Below are positions 1 through 15,775 of a stretch of DNA of 64,000 nucleotides, in pieces. This DNA is from Hydractinia symbiolongicarpus. Its lineage: Eukaryota; Cnidaria; Hydrozoa; Anthoathecata; Hydractiniidae. How positions within the stretch are numbered: position 1 is the first letter of the stretch; each line of letters begins with the position of its first letter. The stretch is taken from assembly GCF_029227915.1 (NCBI RefSeq), contig NC_079879.1:22336501-22400500 (forward strand), written 5' to 3'. The notes under the pieces are model-generated. The model saw only the letters and a program-made list of their open reading frames with translations, ran no database searches and had not been told where the DNA came from. The position numbers were made by a program, and so were the translations under genes.

Positions 1-289
1 GCGACTGGTCTTTAAGATAATTTTAAAATTTCCACTCACTTTCGGCTTTTTCAAAACATTTAAACATATTTCCGGCAAATTGTTAATGAATACTTGTTTT
101 CACGCTCAGTGAGTTTAACGTAAACAATCACCCGCATTTGAAAGCTCTGCAACAATCACACTCGGTATGAAAAAACCTGAGCAGTATTATAGACGAACAA
201 AAATCAAATATATAATAGTCAAGAACATATAACAAAAGACATGTTAACAAGCTAGTATATGTTGGAAGAAATTTAAAATAATAGCAAAC
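1..289. other. Upstream flank of the convertase gene
   Basis: AT-rich DNA directly before the convertase ATG at 290. It presumably holds promoter and 5' UTR sequence, but I cannot identify a TATA box or initiator with confidence and see no open frame that joins the gene. Confidence 0.4.
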
Positions 290-3200
290 ATGAACACTAA
301 GATGATTCCTGTATCATCTTACTACAAGCGTATGTTCCTTCTGTTAGTATTTTCATTACAATTCGTCCACTCATCGTACCATGTTTACCCCAGTAGCAAC
401 AAGCAGCACAAGCGTAGATACTTATCAGATTCTGGCTTCAAGAAAGTTAAGAGGTACCTGTATAGGAAATATATAGAAGCGCATAAAGAAGACCAACCAT
501 ATTCTGGCAAATATTTTTCAAATACGTGGGCTGTTCATGTGGACCCACCAACAAAAGAGGTAGCGGATCGCGTAGCAAAGAAGCATGGTTTTATTAACAT
601 AGGAAAGGTAAATTTGGATTTTTGATGCATGTATATCAAAGCTTATATGGCCTTTATAGGTAGCTATATCTTAGCTATGTTATCATGAATCATGATGGAA
701 ACAGCATACTGTGGTACAGCTCCAATTAGGACTTTGTAAATTTAGGTGCATTTAAGTAAAATAAAGGCTTTGCAAATTTAGGGACATTGTTAAAATAATT
801 ATTGCAAAATAATTAGTAAACATTATGAAGCCGGTGTCTAATAGATAGCACAAAGCGAGCCTGCCGGCACCTACAAATTCTTAAATGTACGTCGTGGTAG
901 TAAGTAAAAGGATAGTAGGACGATCGAATTTCCAATGGCGTTAGAACTTTTTGAAGAAATTAAGGAGAATAAAAATAGAAAAGAAAACTGTAATTCTCAC
1001 TGAACAATTTATTTCCACTTAGAATAATAATCATAAATATATTAAATATTGAGAAGATAAGGAAGTAAGATAGTGGGAATGGTTATCCGACAGCTTTCTT
1101 ATCCCACTCAAAATTGTTGTAACACATTCAGTCGGCAATGAAATGATAACTTTTGAAACAAGAAGTGTGAACATGAATACACAACATCCGAATGAACTAT
1201 CTGAGTTCATCGTTACATTTTCCGCACGTAGTATAGTGGGTTAGTCTGTGGCTCCCAGTTCTGGGGACCGCGGATCAAATCCCGCTCGCTGCCAAGCAGT
1301 ATGTTAGCGATGAGCAAAGTAGTTCTTCTTCAATAGCAAGTGTAGAATCCGACGTTTAAAAGACGCCCTGTTGTTTAGCAGATACAATCGCTGTTTGTGA
1401 TTGGTTTAATCTTCCAGACGTAGAACCTCAAAGTACTTGCGCGTACACAAAAATTTATTGGACACTGGACTTTTAAGAACAAGTAATAACAAATAAATAT
1501 ACTTTTTTTATAGATTGGTAATATTCCAGGTCATTATCATTTTAAACATATCGATATTGCTGAAAAGCGTGACACTATAGCTAGACATAAAACAAACTTG
1601 CTAGAACAAGAAGATAATGTAAGCCATTTTTAAATGTATTTGGGAAAGTCTCTTTGGAAATACTTCATTTCTAGTTGCCATCTTTTACCTTATATCGTCA
1701 ATGGATTATTTTTTCAAGCTAACAATAATTTAGCTAATTCTGTAATAGATTCCACCCTGTTAGATTACCCAATGTTTTTTATATTGTTGGTATTAAAATA
1801 TTCGAGCAAGTCGTGTAATGGAAACACGAATTTCGATATATAAAGAACGGGCGAACCAGTGGATTTATTCAGGGATTACCGACTAGTCTTTTTAAAAAAT
1901 AGCCGTCATCTGTGTGTCTCTGCTTAAAATGGTACTGCAAGTAGCGAGACACACAAAATTCGGTAAATAAAGGACGGGCGACCCCTAGGATTTTTTCACG
2001 GACTATCGACTAGTATCTCTTTAATAATAGCCGTCGTCTGTCTGTATGTCCGCGAAAGCCACCTCCCGTAACGGAAACACGAAATTCGATATATAAAGGA
2101 CGGGCGACCCCGTGGAAAAATCCACGGGTTGCAACTAGTCTTTATAATAATAGCCTTTTTTCTGTCTGTCCGCGAGTAACGACTAGTTTTAAATAGTTTA
2201 TTAACTATTTTTGTACATCCCATTATAGCTTTATGTTTACACCTAGCTTACGCGTTGGTAAAATTATTTCTAACCATTTTCAATTTTTAGGTAAGGTATG
2301 CGGTTCAGCAAAAAATATTAGAACGTTTTAAAAGGGATGAAATTCCTACTGATCCTTATATAAAAGATATGTGGTACATTGTAAGTATATTAATTATTCG
2401 TTTTTTCGTTCGTTAGGTCAGTCAGCGGGTCGACGGGTTAACGGGTCGGACGATCGGTGGCTCGGGGGTCAGTCAGTCAGCCGGTCGGTCGTTATATTTT
2501 TCATATTTATATTTCCTTTAGTTAAATACTGGTCAAGCTAGTGGTCCAGCTGGTGTAGATATGAATGTAGTTCCCGTATGGAAAAATAATATAACCGGAA
2601 AAGGAGTAGTTATTTCCGTTTTAGATGATGGTGAGTAGGATATATTTCAATAGTAAGTTCAGGGGGTGTACTACTCTACCGTTCTCAAATACTTTTTCAT
2701 TTTATTAGAGGATGTTAAGGTAAATTTTTACTGGAACAGGTTTTGCGTCATGGCGCCTTATGACCATGCCTTTCGCGCCACAAAATGACATGTACTTACT
2801 TTTGGCTTCTCACGTTTTTGCAGCAATTGACGAATTGTTATATAAGCGTTTTTATTGTTATTCACCTGTTTTTTTTCTATTAAGTACAAAAATAAAACGA
2901 AATATTATAAATTAAATGTGAACATAACACACGCGGCGAGGTGTCGCTCCACAGAGAACTTTCTTTTTTCAGTGTGAATGGAGCTATGGAGTGCAAAAAA
3001 ATCTTTTCCGCAAAATGAAATTCCTTTTACTGTTATTATCCTTTCAAGATGTTTTGTTTTTCTAATCAAGTAGAAGTCCTGGGTAGAGCTCTTTCTAGAA
3101 TTGTGATAACTTCACTCGTTATAGCAGATTTACATTTTATTACCTAGGACTTGACAGGACGCATCCAGACTTAGAAGCAAATTACGTAAGCACGTTTTTG

Positions 3201-6200
3201 TTTATTTGATCTCCTTTCTTATCTGCTTTTACCTAACATGTTAAAGCCAGTATGCTCACGAACATAGTGTTTATACTTTCATTTCATTTAGAATCTAACA
3301 AATAAATTTCCCTTAGACTTATTGTATTGTTTATTGATGTATGCCTTTTTCTATTTTATAGGATGCGCAAGCCAGTTCTGATTTAAATGACAACGATAAC
3401 GACCCGAGTCCCCGGGACAGTGACCCCGATAATTGGTAAGACAAGTTCCTTATAACTTACTTCTTAGATATCAATAAATTTTCTTTGTACACATATTAAG
3501 AACTCTATGTCATTGTTAAACATAATATATAGAAAAAGCTATCAGTTTGTGTAGAAGTTATTGTTCTTACGTTTAGCCATGGTACCAGGTGTGCAGGCGA
3601 GGCGGCCGCGGTAGCGAATAATGGGGTTTGTGGTGCCGGTGTGGCGTACAATGCTAAAATAGGAGGTCGGTGCTTAAGAATTATAATTACCTAAATTGTT
3701 ACCAAACAGATTTTTATTTTCAATTTTTTTATTGTTCTCGTTGTTCTTTTTAATATGTCTTATGCAAACGATTTCGTTTTTTGTCAGGAGTTCGTATGTT
3801 GGATGGTCAAGCCACTGACGCTTTAGAGGCGAGTGCTCTTGGATTTCGAGGAGATCACATTGATATTTATATAAATTGTTGGGGACCAAAAGACGACGGG
3901 AAAACTTTCGGAAAACCGGGGCCAATGGCCGCAAAAGCGCTTCGCCTAGGTGCTGAAAAGGTTCGTTACATTAAAATACTGCATATCTAAGATTGCCTAA
4001 AAAAACGTATTTCTTAAAAGGCTCTATTTTACACGGTACGAGTCTTGTGCATTCATGCAGGTAAAGAATGTCAATAAGAAAATGCTCAAATGATTTACCA
4101 AAAATAATTCTATTTTCAAGCAAACCTTTTTTTTTAAATAAATTAAAGTTAAAATTTTAAAAATATTTCTTCGTTTATAGCTGCAGAAGAACTTAACTTA
4201 GTTCTGGCAGATATTGCCGTCTGCGCTCTGTCTTTAACATTAATAAAGCACTGTTTACACTAACTCGTTGTTAGCCTAGTTAACTAAGCTTTCTTCTTCG
4301 AGGTTAATAAAATGAGTTTCTCTCAAACAAAAGCTTAGACGCAAACAAATGACTCGGTGAAAACCCTAATGTGACTAATCGCTTCGAAGGCCATTTTAAT
4401 TTATCTGTGAGTTGTTCACCGAGCCTGGCCACATCTTGCTCTGGTAAAAACTTTATGGTTTAATAATGTTTGTTAGGGGGAGTGAAACCACTCGCTAGAA
4501 ATTCGGGATTTCTCCGATATTGTGAGCAAATAACAACAGAATTAGCCAATCAAAAAGCGCAGCCAGCTTCTGACCGCAGAAAAATTGTTTGAAACTCTGA
4601 TTTCCTGGTGTTAAGAAAAATTATGCTGGTCTCCTGGCTAACTCTTTGGCTAACAAATTTGCAAAATGAAATCTGTAAACACAAGAACATTCCTCCTTCT
4701 AAACATAAAATCATAATGAATTTAATATATTACTTTAGGGTCGAAATAATCTCGGCTCGATATTCGTATGGGCCACAGGAAACGGAGGTTTGACTGACGA
4801 CGATTGTAATTGTGATGGTTATACCACAAGTATTTTCACTATCTCTATCGGTTGCATTGGTGACCACGGGTTGTCAGCTTATTATACAGAAAAGTGCTCA
4901 TCAACATTAGCGGTTACTTTCAATGGTGCTTCGCATAAAGAAGGACACGAAAATAAAATGGTAAATAGAATAATTTCATTAGTATTTGTGAGGAAATAAC
5001 ATGTTTTTGATAACATTCGGGATAAATTTTGGTTATGTACGTACTTTTTATGTGGTCATGGTCAAACATTGGTCCAAAGGGTTTTTACCTTCAAACTTTG
5101 ATATGGACACAGATGTAGAAAAATTCTACCTGAAAAAATGTTTTGTCAACTCTATTGCAACTGAAAGGATTGGCTGAGCTAATTTGATACCCTAAGATAC
5201 CCGCCGCCCTCCTCCCCATCCTGATTAATAATTTTTGATCATTTTTTTTCTCTACATTAACGCCGCAACCCTCTCCGTGCATTTAATTTTGTAAAAGCAT
5301 TTACTTTAATGGGAAAAAGCGTTGCGGTTCAGCCTTACCCTCAAACTCTTTGTCCCCTTAAAATAATCAGTTGAAATATCAAACCAATTCAATTTTTCTT
5401 GATATTGAAATGGCATATTAGAATTCGCACTGCACTGAAATATCATTTAAAAAATATAGCAACCATTAAGACTTCTTCGAAATATGCCGATTTTCTATTT
5501 TTTATTTTCCAACTCCCTTTACCTGTTCGACCCCCTCTCCAATTACTAAATTTAATACGTTTTTCGACACCTGTTTATTCTTACCTCTTTATTCAGCACT
5601 CCAGATTAGTCAAACTCTTCTAAACAATCTAATACAAATCTTTTTGAGTTAGTCAGACTTTCTAGAATAATTCGCCAAAAACCAGTATAGAGAATCTCGC
5701 CTGTCGAGCAACTCTTCAATCTCATCCCCAGGACTTGTTAGGCTTTTTTATTAGGACGGCCTGAACAAGGCCCTGGCCCTGGCTTGTTACGTGACGAATT
5801 CGATTGGGCGTAAAAAGCCTAACAAGTCCTGGAACGAGGTTGGCAACTCTTTAGAATAAGCGGAAAATTTCATGACTTTGATGTGAAACAAAATTTCTTA
5901 ATTTTTAACAAATAAAATATCTGTAATCTTTACACTCCAGGTAACGACGGATCTTTATCATCAATGTACGGAAGAATTTAAAGGTACTTCAGCATCAGCC
6001 CCTCTCGCAGCAGGTCTTATTGCACTCACACTAGAAGCTAAGTAAGTAGTCATTTAACAACCACGTCCCCAGGGCATCTTGTGTCTTTTCTGACATCAGG
6101 ACGTCCATACGAATACGTCTTGCCGTCCTGATATCAAAAATACACAATATGTACTGGGAACAAGGTTGGTGATTTAAATTTCAGTTGGTTGGTCTAACTA

Positions 6201-8931
6201 CTTTCGAAGCATATACTTTGTCAATCATTCCCGGAAGGGACGACAAAGGCAGTTCTGGAGTGGTTAAATCTTTTATAAGAGCTACAGAAATCTCTGAAAT
6301 TTCTGACGACCTTTAACGGCAAGTGCTTTAACGACTGGGTTACTGATATCACCGCGATTAATTTGTTCAGTTATCCCTAGGGTTGATTTAATTAAATGAG
6401 TTTTGGAGCTACGAAATTTAAAGTTAGGGATTTAGCTTATTACATTTCGCAGAGTCGTCGTTTAATACAATATTCTAATACAACAGCGTTCCTTTCAATC
6501 GTTTGATTTATAAAATAGCTTTTTTGAAGAAATTAAAAAATAGTTAATAGTAAGGGAGTACCGGTCGCAAGTTTACTGGCTGTATTATTGTATCGAATTC
6601 TTGGCGTAGATATCGCTTACTCTTGTCTTATTTTAGTCCCAAACTAACATGGAGAGACGTACAAGCTATTATCGTCACTACTGCACAACTGACTTCACCA
6701 GTGGATGAAGGGTGGAAAAAGAATGGAGCCGGTTTTCATTTTAATCACAAGTTTGGTTTCGGCCGACTTGATGGACTAGCCATGGTGAATGCAGCTAAAT
6801 CATGGGTTAACTTGCCACCACAAACAAAATGCACGGCGGCGTCTGGCTTCGACCACCAGTAAGTTTGAGCATGTTCATATAATTTTTTTCACTGTCATTT
6901 AAATTAGGAGCCCAGTGAAGCAATTCACTTAGGAGTGAGAGAGAGAGTCACTACACGTACAGGCAAAATTAATGTGTTAAAAATTGCTTTTTTTTCCCAA
7001 TCTGTAGAGACATACCGCGTGGAAGATCATTGACAGTTAATGTACCAACTGTAGCCTGCGCAAGTACATCTGCGCAAGTTGTAAAAGTGGAACATGTAGT
7101 TCTTACCATAAGTTTTGTACATAGACGTCGTGGTGACGTCAGTATTGATTTGATGTCACCGAAAGGGACTTGGAGTCAAATGTTGAGCACACGAAAGTAT
7201 GACGATTCTGATGAAGGTTTAGATGAGTGGAATTTCATGACTGTTTACAACTGGGGTAAGATAAGAGATATACAACTTTACACTTTACTAACTCAGATGG
7301 TACTTGGATGGGGGACGGCCTGGAAACTCTTGGTGTTGTAGACTTTTGAGATTTTAATTCTGTTTTAATTCCCCATCAGAAAAAACTGCGTGAGTTTTGC
7401 AATTTAAAAGTAAAATTAAACAGGTTTTATAAAGAAGTATATATCCATAGAGATATGATCTCTTTCATTATATCTCTATGATATATATGAACAGTGCGAA
7501 CTGGTACGGAAATGAAATCTGATAGTTTAACTCTAGAATGGAAAATTATATCCAAATAAGCGGAGACGACGCGCACAGCCTTTTTGCGCACCAATAAAAA
7601 TTTTCACCTGAAAACCTCAGATAAGAAATGATGAAAATTACAATAACTGATTCCATTGCAAGGGTTATAAACACGTTATCTATCAGTATTTAGACAGTAA
7701 ACTCTGAAGACAAAAAAACGTTTTTTGTATAACCATTATGAGAACTTTTTATAAAGTAAAGTATTGTAAAATGGCCGAATGATGTCCGCCTTGCATGTCA
7801 TTATCGCCATTGTCTTTGTCAACATACGTTAACCATACAAACTTCTCATTTCAGGCGAAGATCCTTCAGGTCTGTGGAAATTAAAAATCACTGATAATCC
7901 CAATCAAGAAGATGGGATTGGTAACTTGTTTGGTAGTGACGGTGATAATGATGTTGAGTCCTTAGAAGAGCAGGTTATAGACACACAAACGAAGTTAAAG
8001 AAAGCACAGTGGGACGCCCGACGTAAACAGGTATACTTTATCCCGTCCTCTAACCTAGAAGAATAAATAAGAACGAAGCTTTAATAGCTTGAGAATTTTC
8101 TACACATATAGGAAACCCATATAATGATCTAAAACTGTTTACAGATAAAACACATGCATCTCTGGTTTGAATATTTCTTCATAATATTCACTAGGGAACA
8201 AGACTGAAAGAAGCTTCGGAAGGTTTTGCTTTGGCAATCTGTTTCGTTTGTGTTTTTAGGAACCCTTTTTCGATGCGCCCTATCCTACTGGAGTGCGCAA
8301 AAACAATGTCGCATACGGAGTTAAACCTGGTGAGCAAACTGAGACGAATGTTAACAATGTCGACCAAGATCGGATCGAATACGATCGAAGTCATATTCCA
8401 CTCGACCGTACAAGTCCGCGCTTTAATCTCCCTGAGGAACTTTACTCGAAGTATGCGAGTGTGCCTCGCGATAATGTTCCCGAAGAGAAACCAAGTTATG
8501 AGCAATACACTGTTCCAATGAAAAAAGGAACTCTAGCTGTGTTCGATGAGAAGGCTAATGACGAAAATATTGACTTTAACAGTGTCCCTGGAGGCAGTAA
8601 TAGCCAGTACACAGATGACATTCCACCACAAGATGATGATGAAGATCCTGCAAGGGAGAAAAGAGATTTATTTGAAGACGAAAAACGAGCTATATTCGAT
8701 TACTATAACAATATAAGGAAAAAGGCAGCGGTCTACGGTAGAAAAAAAAGTGATAAATACAAGAAGGTTCAAGTGCAGGAGGAAGAAACGGGAGTGCAAC
8801 GCGTACAGGTGAATGCGGGTTACGAGAACCCGCGCATTGCGTGTGAAAGTGGCTACAACTCGTGTTCCGGTGTTGTTTTGAAATGGGTGCTAACGCTTTA
8901 TGGTACAGGCGAATATTCGAATAATGTTTGA
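290..8931 (+). CDS. Proprotein convertase (PC1/3-like, S8B kexin family), 14 exons
   Basis: Secretory-pathway serine endoprotease that cleaves precursors after dibasic sites. CDS exons: 290-607, 1514-1618, 2291-2380, 2522-2630, 3148-3185, 3362-3435, 3577-3665, 3788-3960, 4739-4960, 5941-6041, 6637-6858, 7008-7255, 7855-8030, 8260-8931. All joins keep phase, giving 878 aa. Residues about 1-29 form a signal peptide. The prodomain ends at RFKR (153-156), the predicted autocleavage site. The catalytic triad is Asp206 (VLDDG), His246 (HGTRCAGE) and Ser423 ([11 protein letters not shown]). The oxyanion residue is Asn347 (ATGNGG), which excludes PC2 (Asp there). The P domain starts near 510, has RRRGD, and reaches [15 protein letters not shown] (597-611). 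Its last strand ([12 protein letters not shown], 860-871) comes only after about 247 inserted residues containing REKR (787-790). Closest in character to PC1/3; the paralogue assignment is inference. No transmembrane tail is seen. Confidence 0.93.
1229..1302 (+). repeat. tRNA-derived SINE or tRNA pseudogene
   Basis: In intron 1 of the convertase gene. TAGTATAGTGG is a perfect match to the Pol III A-box consensus (TRGYNNARNNG). About 50 bases on, GGATCAAATCC resembles the B box with two mismatches. The anticodon region does not fold convincingly, so a decayed tRNA-related element is more likely than a working tRNA gene. Confidence 0.45.
1813..2190. repeat. Local repeat cluster with GGACGGGCGACC / CGACTAGT units
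   Basis: Lies in convertase intron 2. Units containing 'acgggcgac', 'cacggg' and 'cgactagt', with CTGTCTGTC runs, recur three times in direct order about 100-140 bases apart. Related single copies occur at 21835-21935, 33717-33830, 39853-39985 and 59060-59100, some inverted. This makes a dispersed family that is locally tandem here. No coding capacity; class unknown. Confidence 0.6.
5728..5832. repeat. MITE, 'TCGTTCCCAGG' family (convertase intron 9)
   Basis: The 21-base ends are inverted repeats: CCAGGACTTGTTAGGC.. at 5728-5748 and its complement at 5812-5832, followed by AACGAGGTTGG. Short non-autonomous inverted-repeat element with no ORF. Confidence 0.7.
6061..6171. repeat. MITE, 'TCGTTCCCAGG' family (convertase intron 10)
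   Basis: Begins with ACCACGTCCCCAGGGC and ends with CTGGGAACAAGGTTGGT. An inner inverted pair built on CATCAGGACG and CGTCCTGATATC also folds back. Same family signature as the neighbouring element in intron 9. Confidence 0.6.
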
Positions 8932-9067
8932 GTAATTAATATTTTTTTAGCGAATCATAAATTCATACTTTTGTGAAATAGATTTATTTTAGTTTTTGTT
9001 AAATCTTTTTTCCCGTAATTATTTACGGAAAGCTATTTTGGTACTATATTTTTTTTAATTAAAATTA

Positions 9068-9479
9068 AGACTATGTTTCCATTAGACGATAGACGTTGCG
9101 TCGCAGAGTAAAAGTGAATAGGATAGGTGTTTTGTTTCGGATAGCTTTCACTACGCTCCTGTTTCGAAAGAGACATAACATGCACAACATATGGGAATTG
9201 TGATGAAGGATTTTTGAATTGGAACAGAAAAAAGTCACACATTGACATGAACTTATACCGAAAATTTTCTATCTTTTTTCAAGCTATCTTTTTTTTTGAA
9301 TGACGAACGAAATAAAATTGCGAGAAAAAAAGACATTCCTATTGGTTATGTTTTCTCAACTCGCATTACAAATTTTGTTTGCACAATTTCCTGTCCACGC
9401 ATTTTCCATTATGCTAAGAAAAATTGTTAGAATTTTAAAACTTCAACGTAACGCTAAGTGTGTAATGGAAACATGGTCT
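9068..9479. repeat. MITE-like element with 17-bp terminal inverted repeats
   Basis: AGACTATGTTTCCATTA at 9068-9084 is repeated inverted as TAATGGAAACATGGTCT at 9463-9479, 16 of 17 positions matching. Further partial inverted similarity follows inside both ends. No transposase ORF, so any mobility would depend on another element. No clear target duplication is visible. Confidence 0.5.
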
Positions 9480-9782
9480 AAGATGGGTCAAGTTAAAAAC
9501 ACAAAGGCTAGAAGCGTTCTTCACGGAACGTAAAACTACACAAATAAATACGCGAAATTATAAATCAATTATATATTTTAAAATTACATTTAAAAAATAA
9601 TAGTTTCGAGTGACTATACTAAATATAGGTTGCATATGCCATATATGGGCATGTTACATATACCATATATGGGCACATTGCATTTTTAACATTTACCTAT
9701 CTCTCCACGCCACCTCTGAAGGTGAAAATATCAAAAAATATAAAAGTAAATTCACATTATATACCATTAAAACTTAGCTAAC

Positions 9783-9868
9783 TATGTTCTCCTTCGCTGA
9801 GGGTGTTATAACCAGCTTACCACAGTGTATTTTAAAAGTTGCATTAAAGCACCCTCAGCGGAGAAGAT
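9783..9868. repeat. Small inverted-repeat hairpin
   Basis: TTCTCCTTCGCTGAGGGTG near 9786 pairs with CACCCTCAGCGGAGAAG near 9850. This gives an 85-bp element with about 18-bp arms, resembling a very short MITE. Confidence 0.5.
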
Positions 9869-10645
9869 CAAAATAAATTTTGCTTGATTAGTCAGCTTTA
9901 TTTTATATCTGCATTCACAAACGTCGACTGTATATATAATACACATTCGAAGAAAAATTTATTGAAGATATCGATCGTTTTAGTATTTTCCAGGAGCAAA
10001 ATGCAAGGGTCTGGGCCCAAAGAGTGTTTGTTTTTTTACTTGTTCGCGTGTCGGAAACAAAAAAGATTTTGTCGGTAATTCCTGACACACGCCCCCTAAC
10101 ACTTCTTTTTCAACACATTCAACACGATAGAAGCAACAGACACGAGATATGAAAGCAAGCAAGCAAAAGCAAGCTTGACATTGTTGATGTATTATACTGA
10201 AATGAAAGGTTACAGGAAGTAAATGACAACGCCTTAGTGATCTAGAAAAGCACGCTATGACTGTTTTTATATTTGGGTTTAAGTTTTACGAGTATCGTCA
10301 ACAACAACAAATTTAAGGCAGAATTTTTTTTAGAGTTTATTTTTGCGAGTGCAGCTATATAATCTGCAAAATTAGCGAAACAACTTTTTTTATTTGGTAA
10401 TAAATTTTGAAATAAATTGAAATAAATTTTGTCGAGTTAAGAATTCACACCATTATTAACAACAACAGAATTTCGTGGAACAAATTATGGCGGTTGATTT
10501 AAATCGCACACAAAAAAAATTCCCGCCCTTACTGTAATAAACGAAAGACGGTTTTTACCTTCTCGAAACAAGCGAAAGATTTCTGTTTTAAAAATTTCTA
10601 TATAAACTATATAATTATAAAAATAAATTCCTATGCAGCGAGCTA

Positions 10646-13829
<3,184 letters not shown>

Positions 13830-14343
13830 AGTTATAACTGGGGAAATTACTGTAGCTAGTTAGCTAGCAAATAAACCAATAATTCTTGTGACACTTAGTT
13901 ATGTGCAGCTGAACTGATTTATCATTATAATAACCCTTCTAGCTAGCTACCATAATATCCAATTACAAAAAATTGCTATTTAAAATGCCAATTTCGCTAG
14001 CCAACTGTGTATAGTTTTAGCTAAAAATAGAACTTGATAAGAGATATTCTGGGAATATTTGTTTGTCTGTTTCTTTGAACCGGTTTCTTTGCAAAAATAT
14101 GTTCCAGTATGCTACTAACACGAAGTAAGGGCTCGTATAGCTTTATATACGGAGTACAACTTGGTATACCAACACGTCTATTTCGTATAGCCTGGGCATA
14201 AGAAAATAAATGTACAAAGAAAACTTCTTATTCGCTATATCAAAATTAAGTAACATAAAAAGCAGATTTGATCTAATAATATTTATTTATTTAATATGGC
14301 AAAGCTTTTCGTAAGTGAAACTTACATAAATAAGGACCTTAAC

Positions 14344-14463
14344 CTGCCTTAGTGGTTTTTTTCACGGGTTTATCGACTTCCACAGTTTGGGGCATGAAAG
14401 GGAAATCAACACTCTTTAGCAACTTCGTGGTTTCTTTTTTTATGTTACCGTTACCCTGAACGG
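14344..14463 (-). CDS. Candidate terminal coding exon, gene unknown
   Basis: Reading the minus strand, a TTCAG acceptor is followed by an open frame of about 38 codons ending in a stop. It encodes GNGNIKKETTKLLKSV.., then FPFMPQTVEVDKPVKK. The composition looks like a real C-terminal tail. Upstream minus-strand short ORFs at 14641 and 14796 (the latter starting MSLSKLLDVFHQQEELKR) could be partners, but I found no splice combination that keeps phase. I do not recognise the protein. Confidence 0.3.
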
Positions 14464-15033
14464 GCGAGAAATACAGAAAATGAAAACCACTTAAAATAGA
14501 AAGGAATCCGCGCACGAAGTGGCCGAGAAGGGCATTTCAATTTTTTCACCAATCGAGGCATATTTTTAGTTCCTCTAAATCAAGAAGTTGTTTAAGCTTA
14601 CGATCTACCGTAACGGAATAGTTCTTAAGTTTGGTTTTCATCTTGCGTTAAATCACGTTAATTTTTTCTGACCAGAGTTAATCATATTGAGTATTTAGCG
14701 CAAAGACGTTTCCATTTCAAGTAAAATTAACGCTGATTCAATTCTTTTTAATTCTTCCTGTTGATGAAATACGTCTAATAATTTCGACAAGGACATTTTA
14801 ATTCGGATTTTTATGAAGTGCATTAAAAGAAGAAGGCAAAATCAAAAAAGAAAGCGGTCAAGATTCTAGGTTTGTGAATTTTTGTAAAAATTAGGGAAAC
14901 CTACTTAATCTAGAAAGATAAGCTAACGTGAGATCTAGTATTCTAGGTAGTCAGGATAGTGCACTGGATGCCTAACGACTATTATTTAACAACTTCAACA
15001 ATCTAGTAATCACTGATCATCGGATGTGTTTAA

Positions 15034-15775
15034 CCCTATTCGGTCCGGGGTTTTTTGAACATACTATGACCGGGGGGTGGGGGCGGAATCCACCCCCCCT
15101 CAATAACTTTTCATAGGGTTGTTCAAATTGAATCAAACTTGGCACACTTATAGTACGTCATAAAAGAAACAAAATAGCAGCAATAAATTTTAGCATGCGT
15201 CAGCACATTTTCTGTGACGTCATCAGAAGCTTGAAGTTTGTTAAAAATGCCACTATCTGCTTAGAATTTAATTACTTTTGTTCCAGAGCGAATTTTTGCA
15301 TTCTGTTTGAAGTTCCTCTAAAAGTTAAATAAAAGTTATTTAACATATTCTCCGGTTTTTACGTGGATGGGATAAAAAATTGCCAAAAATTGCTCGAAAA
15401 TCCGGTTTTTTCCAATTTCGGGTAAAATCCAACAAAATCGAGAAATCGGATTAATCACGTGTCCAAATTATGCAAAATGATTCTTCTTAATAAAACAAAG
15501 TTGTGTTGCAAGTTTCAAGTTCTAAGGATAATCCTAACAGGAGTTATTAAATTTTACCCGTTATAAGGATTTAATAGAGATATTTAGGGGTAGTTTCGAG
15601 TAATGGCCAATATCAAAGCCTATTAAAGGTAAGCGACCTAACAATTTTTGGCATGCAGGTGTCTAATAGATAAATATTGAAACTCAGTAAGTTTCATAGC
15701 CATATAGCATAGCAATAAAGAGTTATTAAAAAAACCCGTTAGGGGGGCGGAATCCGCCCCCTGGACCGAATAGGG
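15034..15775. mobile_element. Non-autonomous piggyBac-type MITE flanked by TTAA
   Basis: 742-bp element. The left end CCCTATTCGGTCCGGGG and right end (inverted) CCCTATTCGGTCCAGGGG are preceded and followed by TTAA at 15030-15033 and 15776-15779. TTAA duplication with CCCT-type ends is the hallmark of piggyBac elements. GC-rich subterminal blocks (GGGGGCGGAATCC) repeat inverted near both ends. No transposase frame. Diverged relatives lie at 34728-35369 and 39675-39853. Confidence 0.8.

Larger units (their letters stand above)
8932..10645. other. Intergenic space between two convergent genes
   Basis: Lies between the convertase stop and the UPRT stop on the opposite strand, so it holds both 3' UTRs. 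Apart from the MITE-like elements listed separately and two direct copies of a 25-base CATATATGGGCA unit around 9625-9680, I see no gene. Confidence 0.6.

Noticed and set aside
1229-1302. Functional tRNA gene
   Set aside because: Good A box but mismatched B box, and no complete cloverleaf could be drawn; recorded as a tRNA-derived repeat instead.
3674-3934. 86-codon minus-strand frame
   Set aside because: Shadow of convertase exon 8, which has strong family motifs on the plus strand.
3788-4960. PC2 assignment for the convertase
   Set aside because: PC2 has Asp at the oxyanion position; this protein has Asn347, and its other motifs are nearer PC1/3.
9300-9533. 77-codon plus-strand frame after the convertase stop
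   Set aside because: Lies inside an inverted-repeat element and has no recognisable domain or splice link to the convertase.
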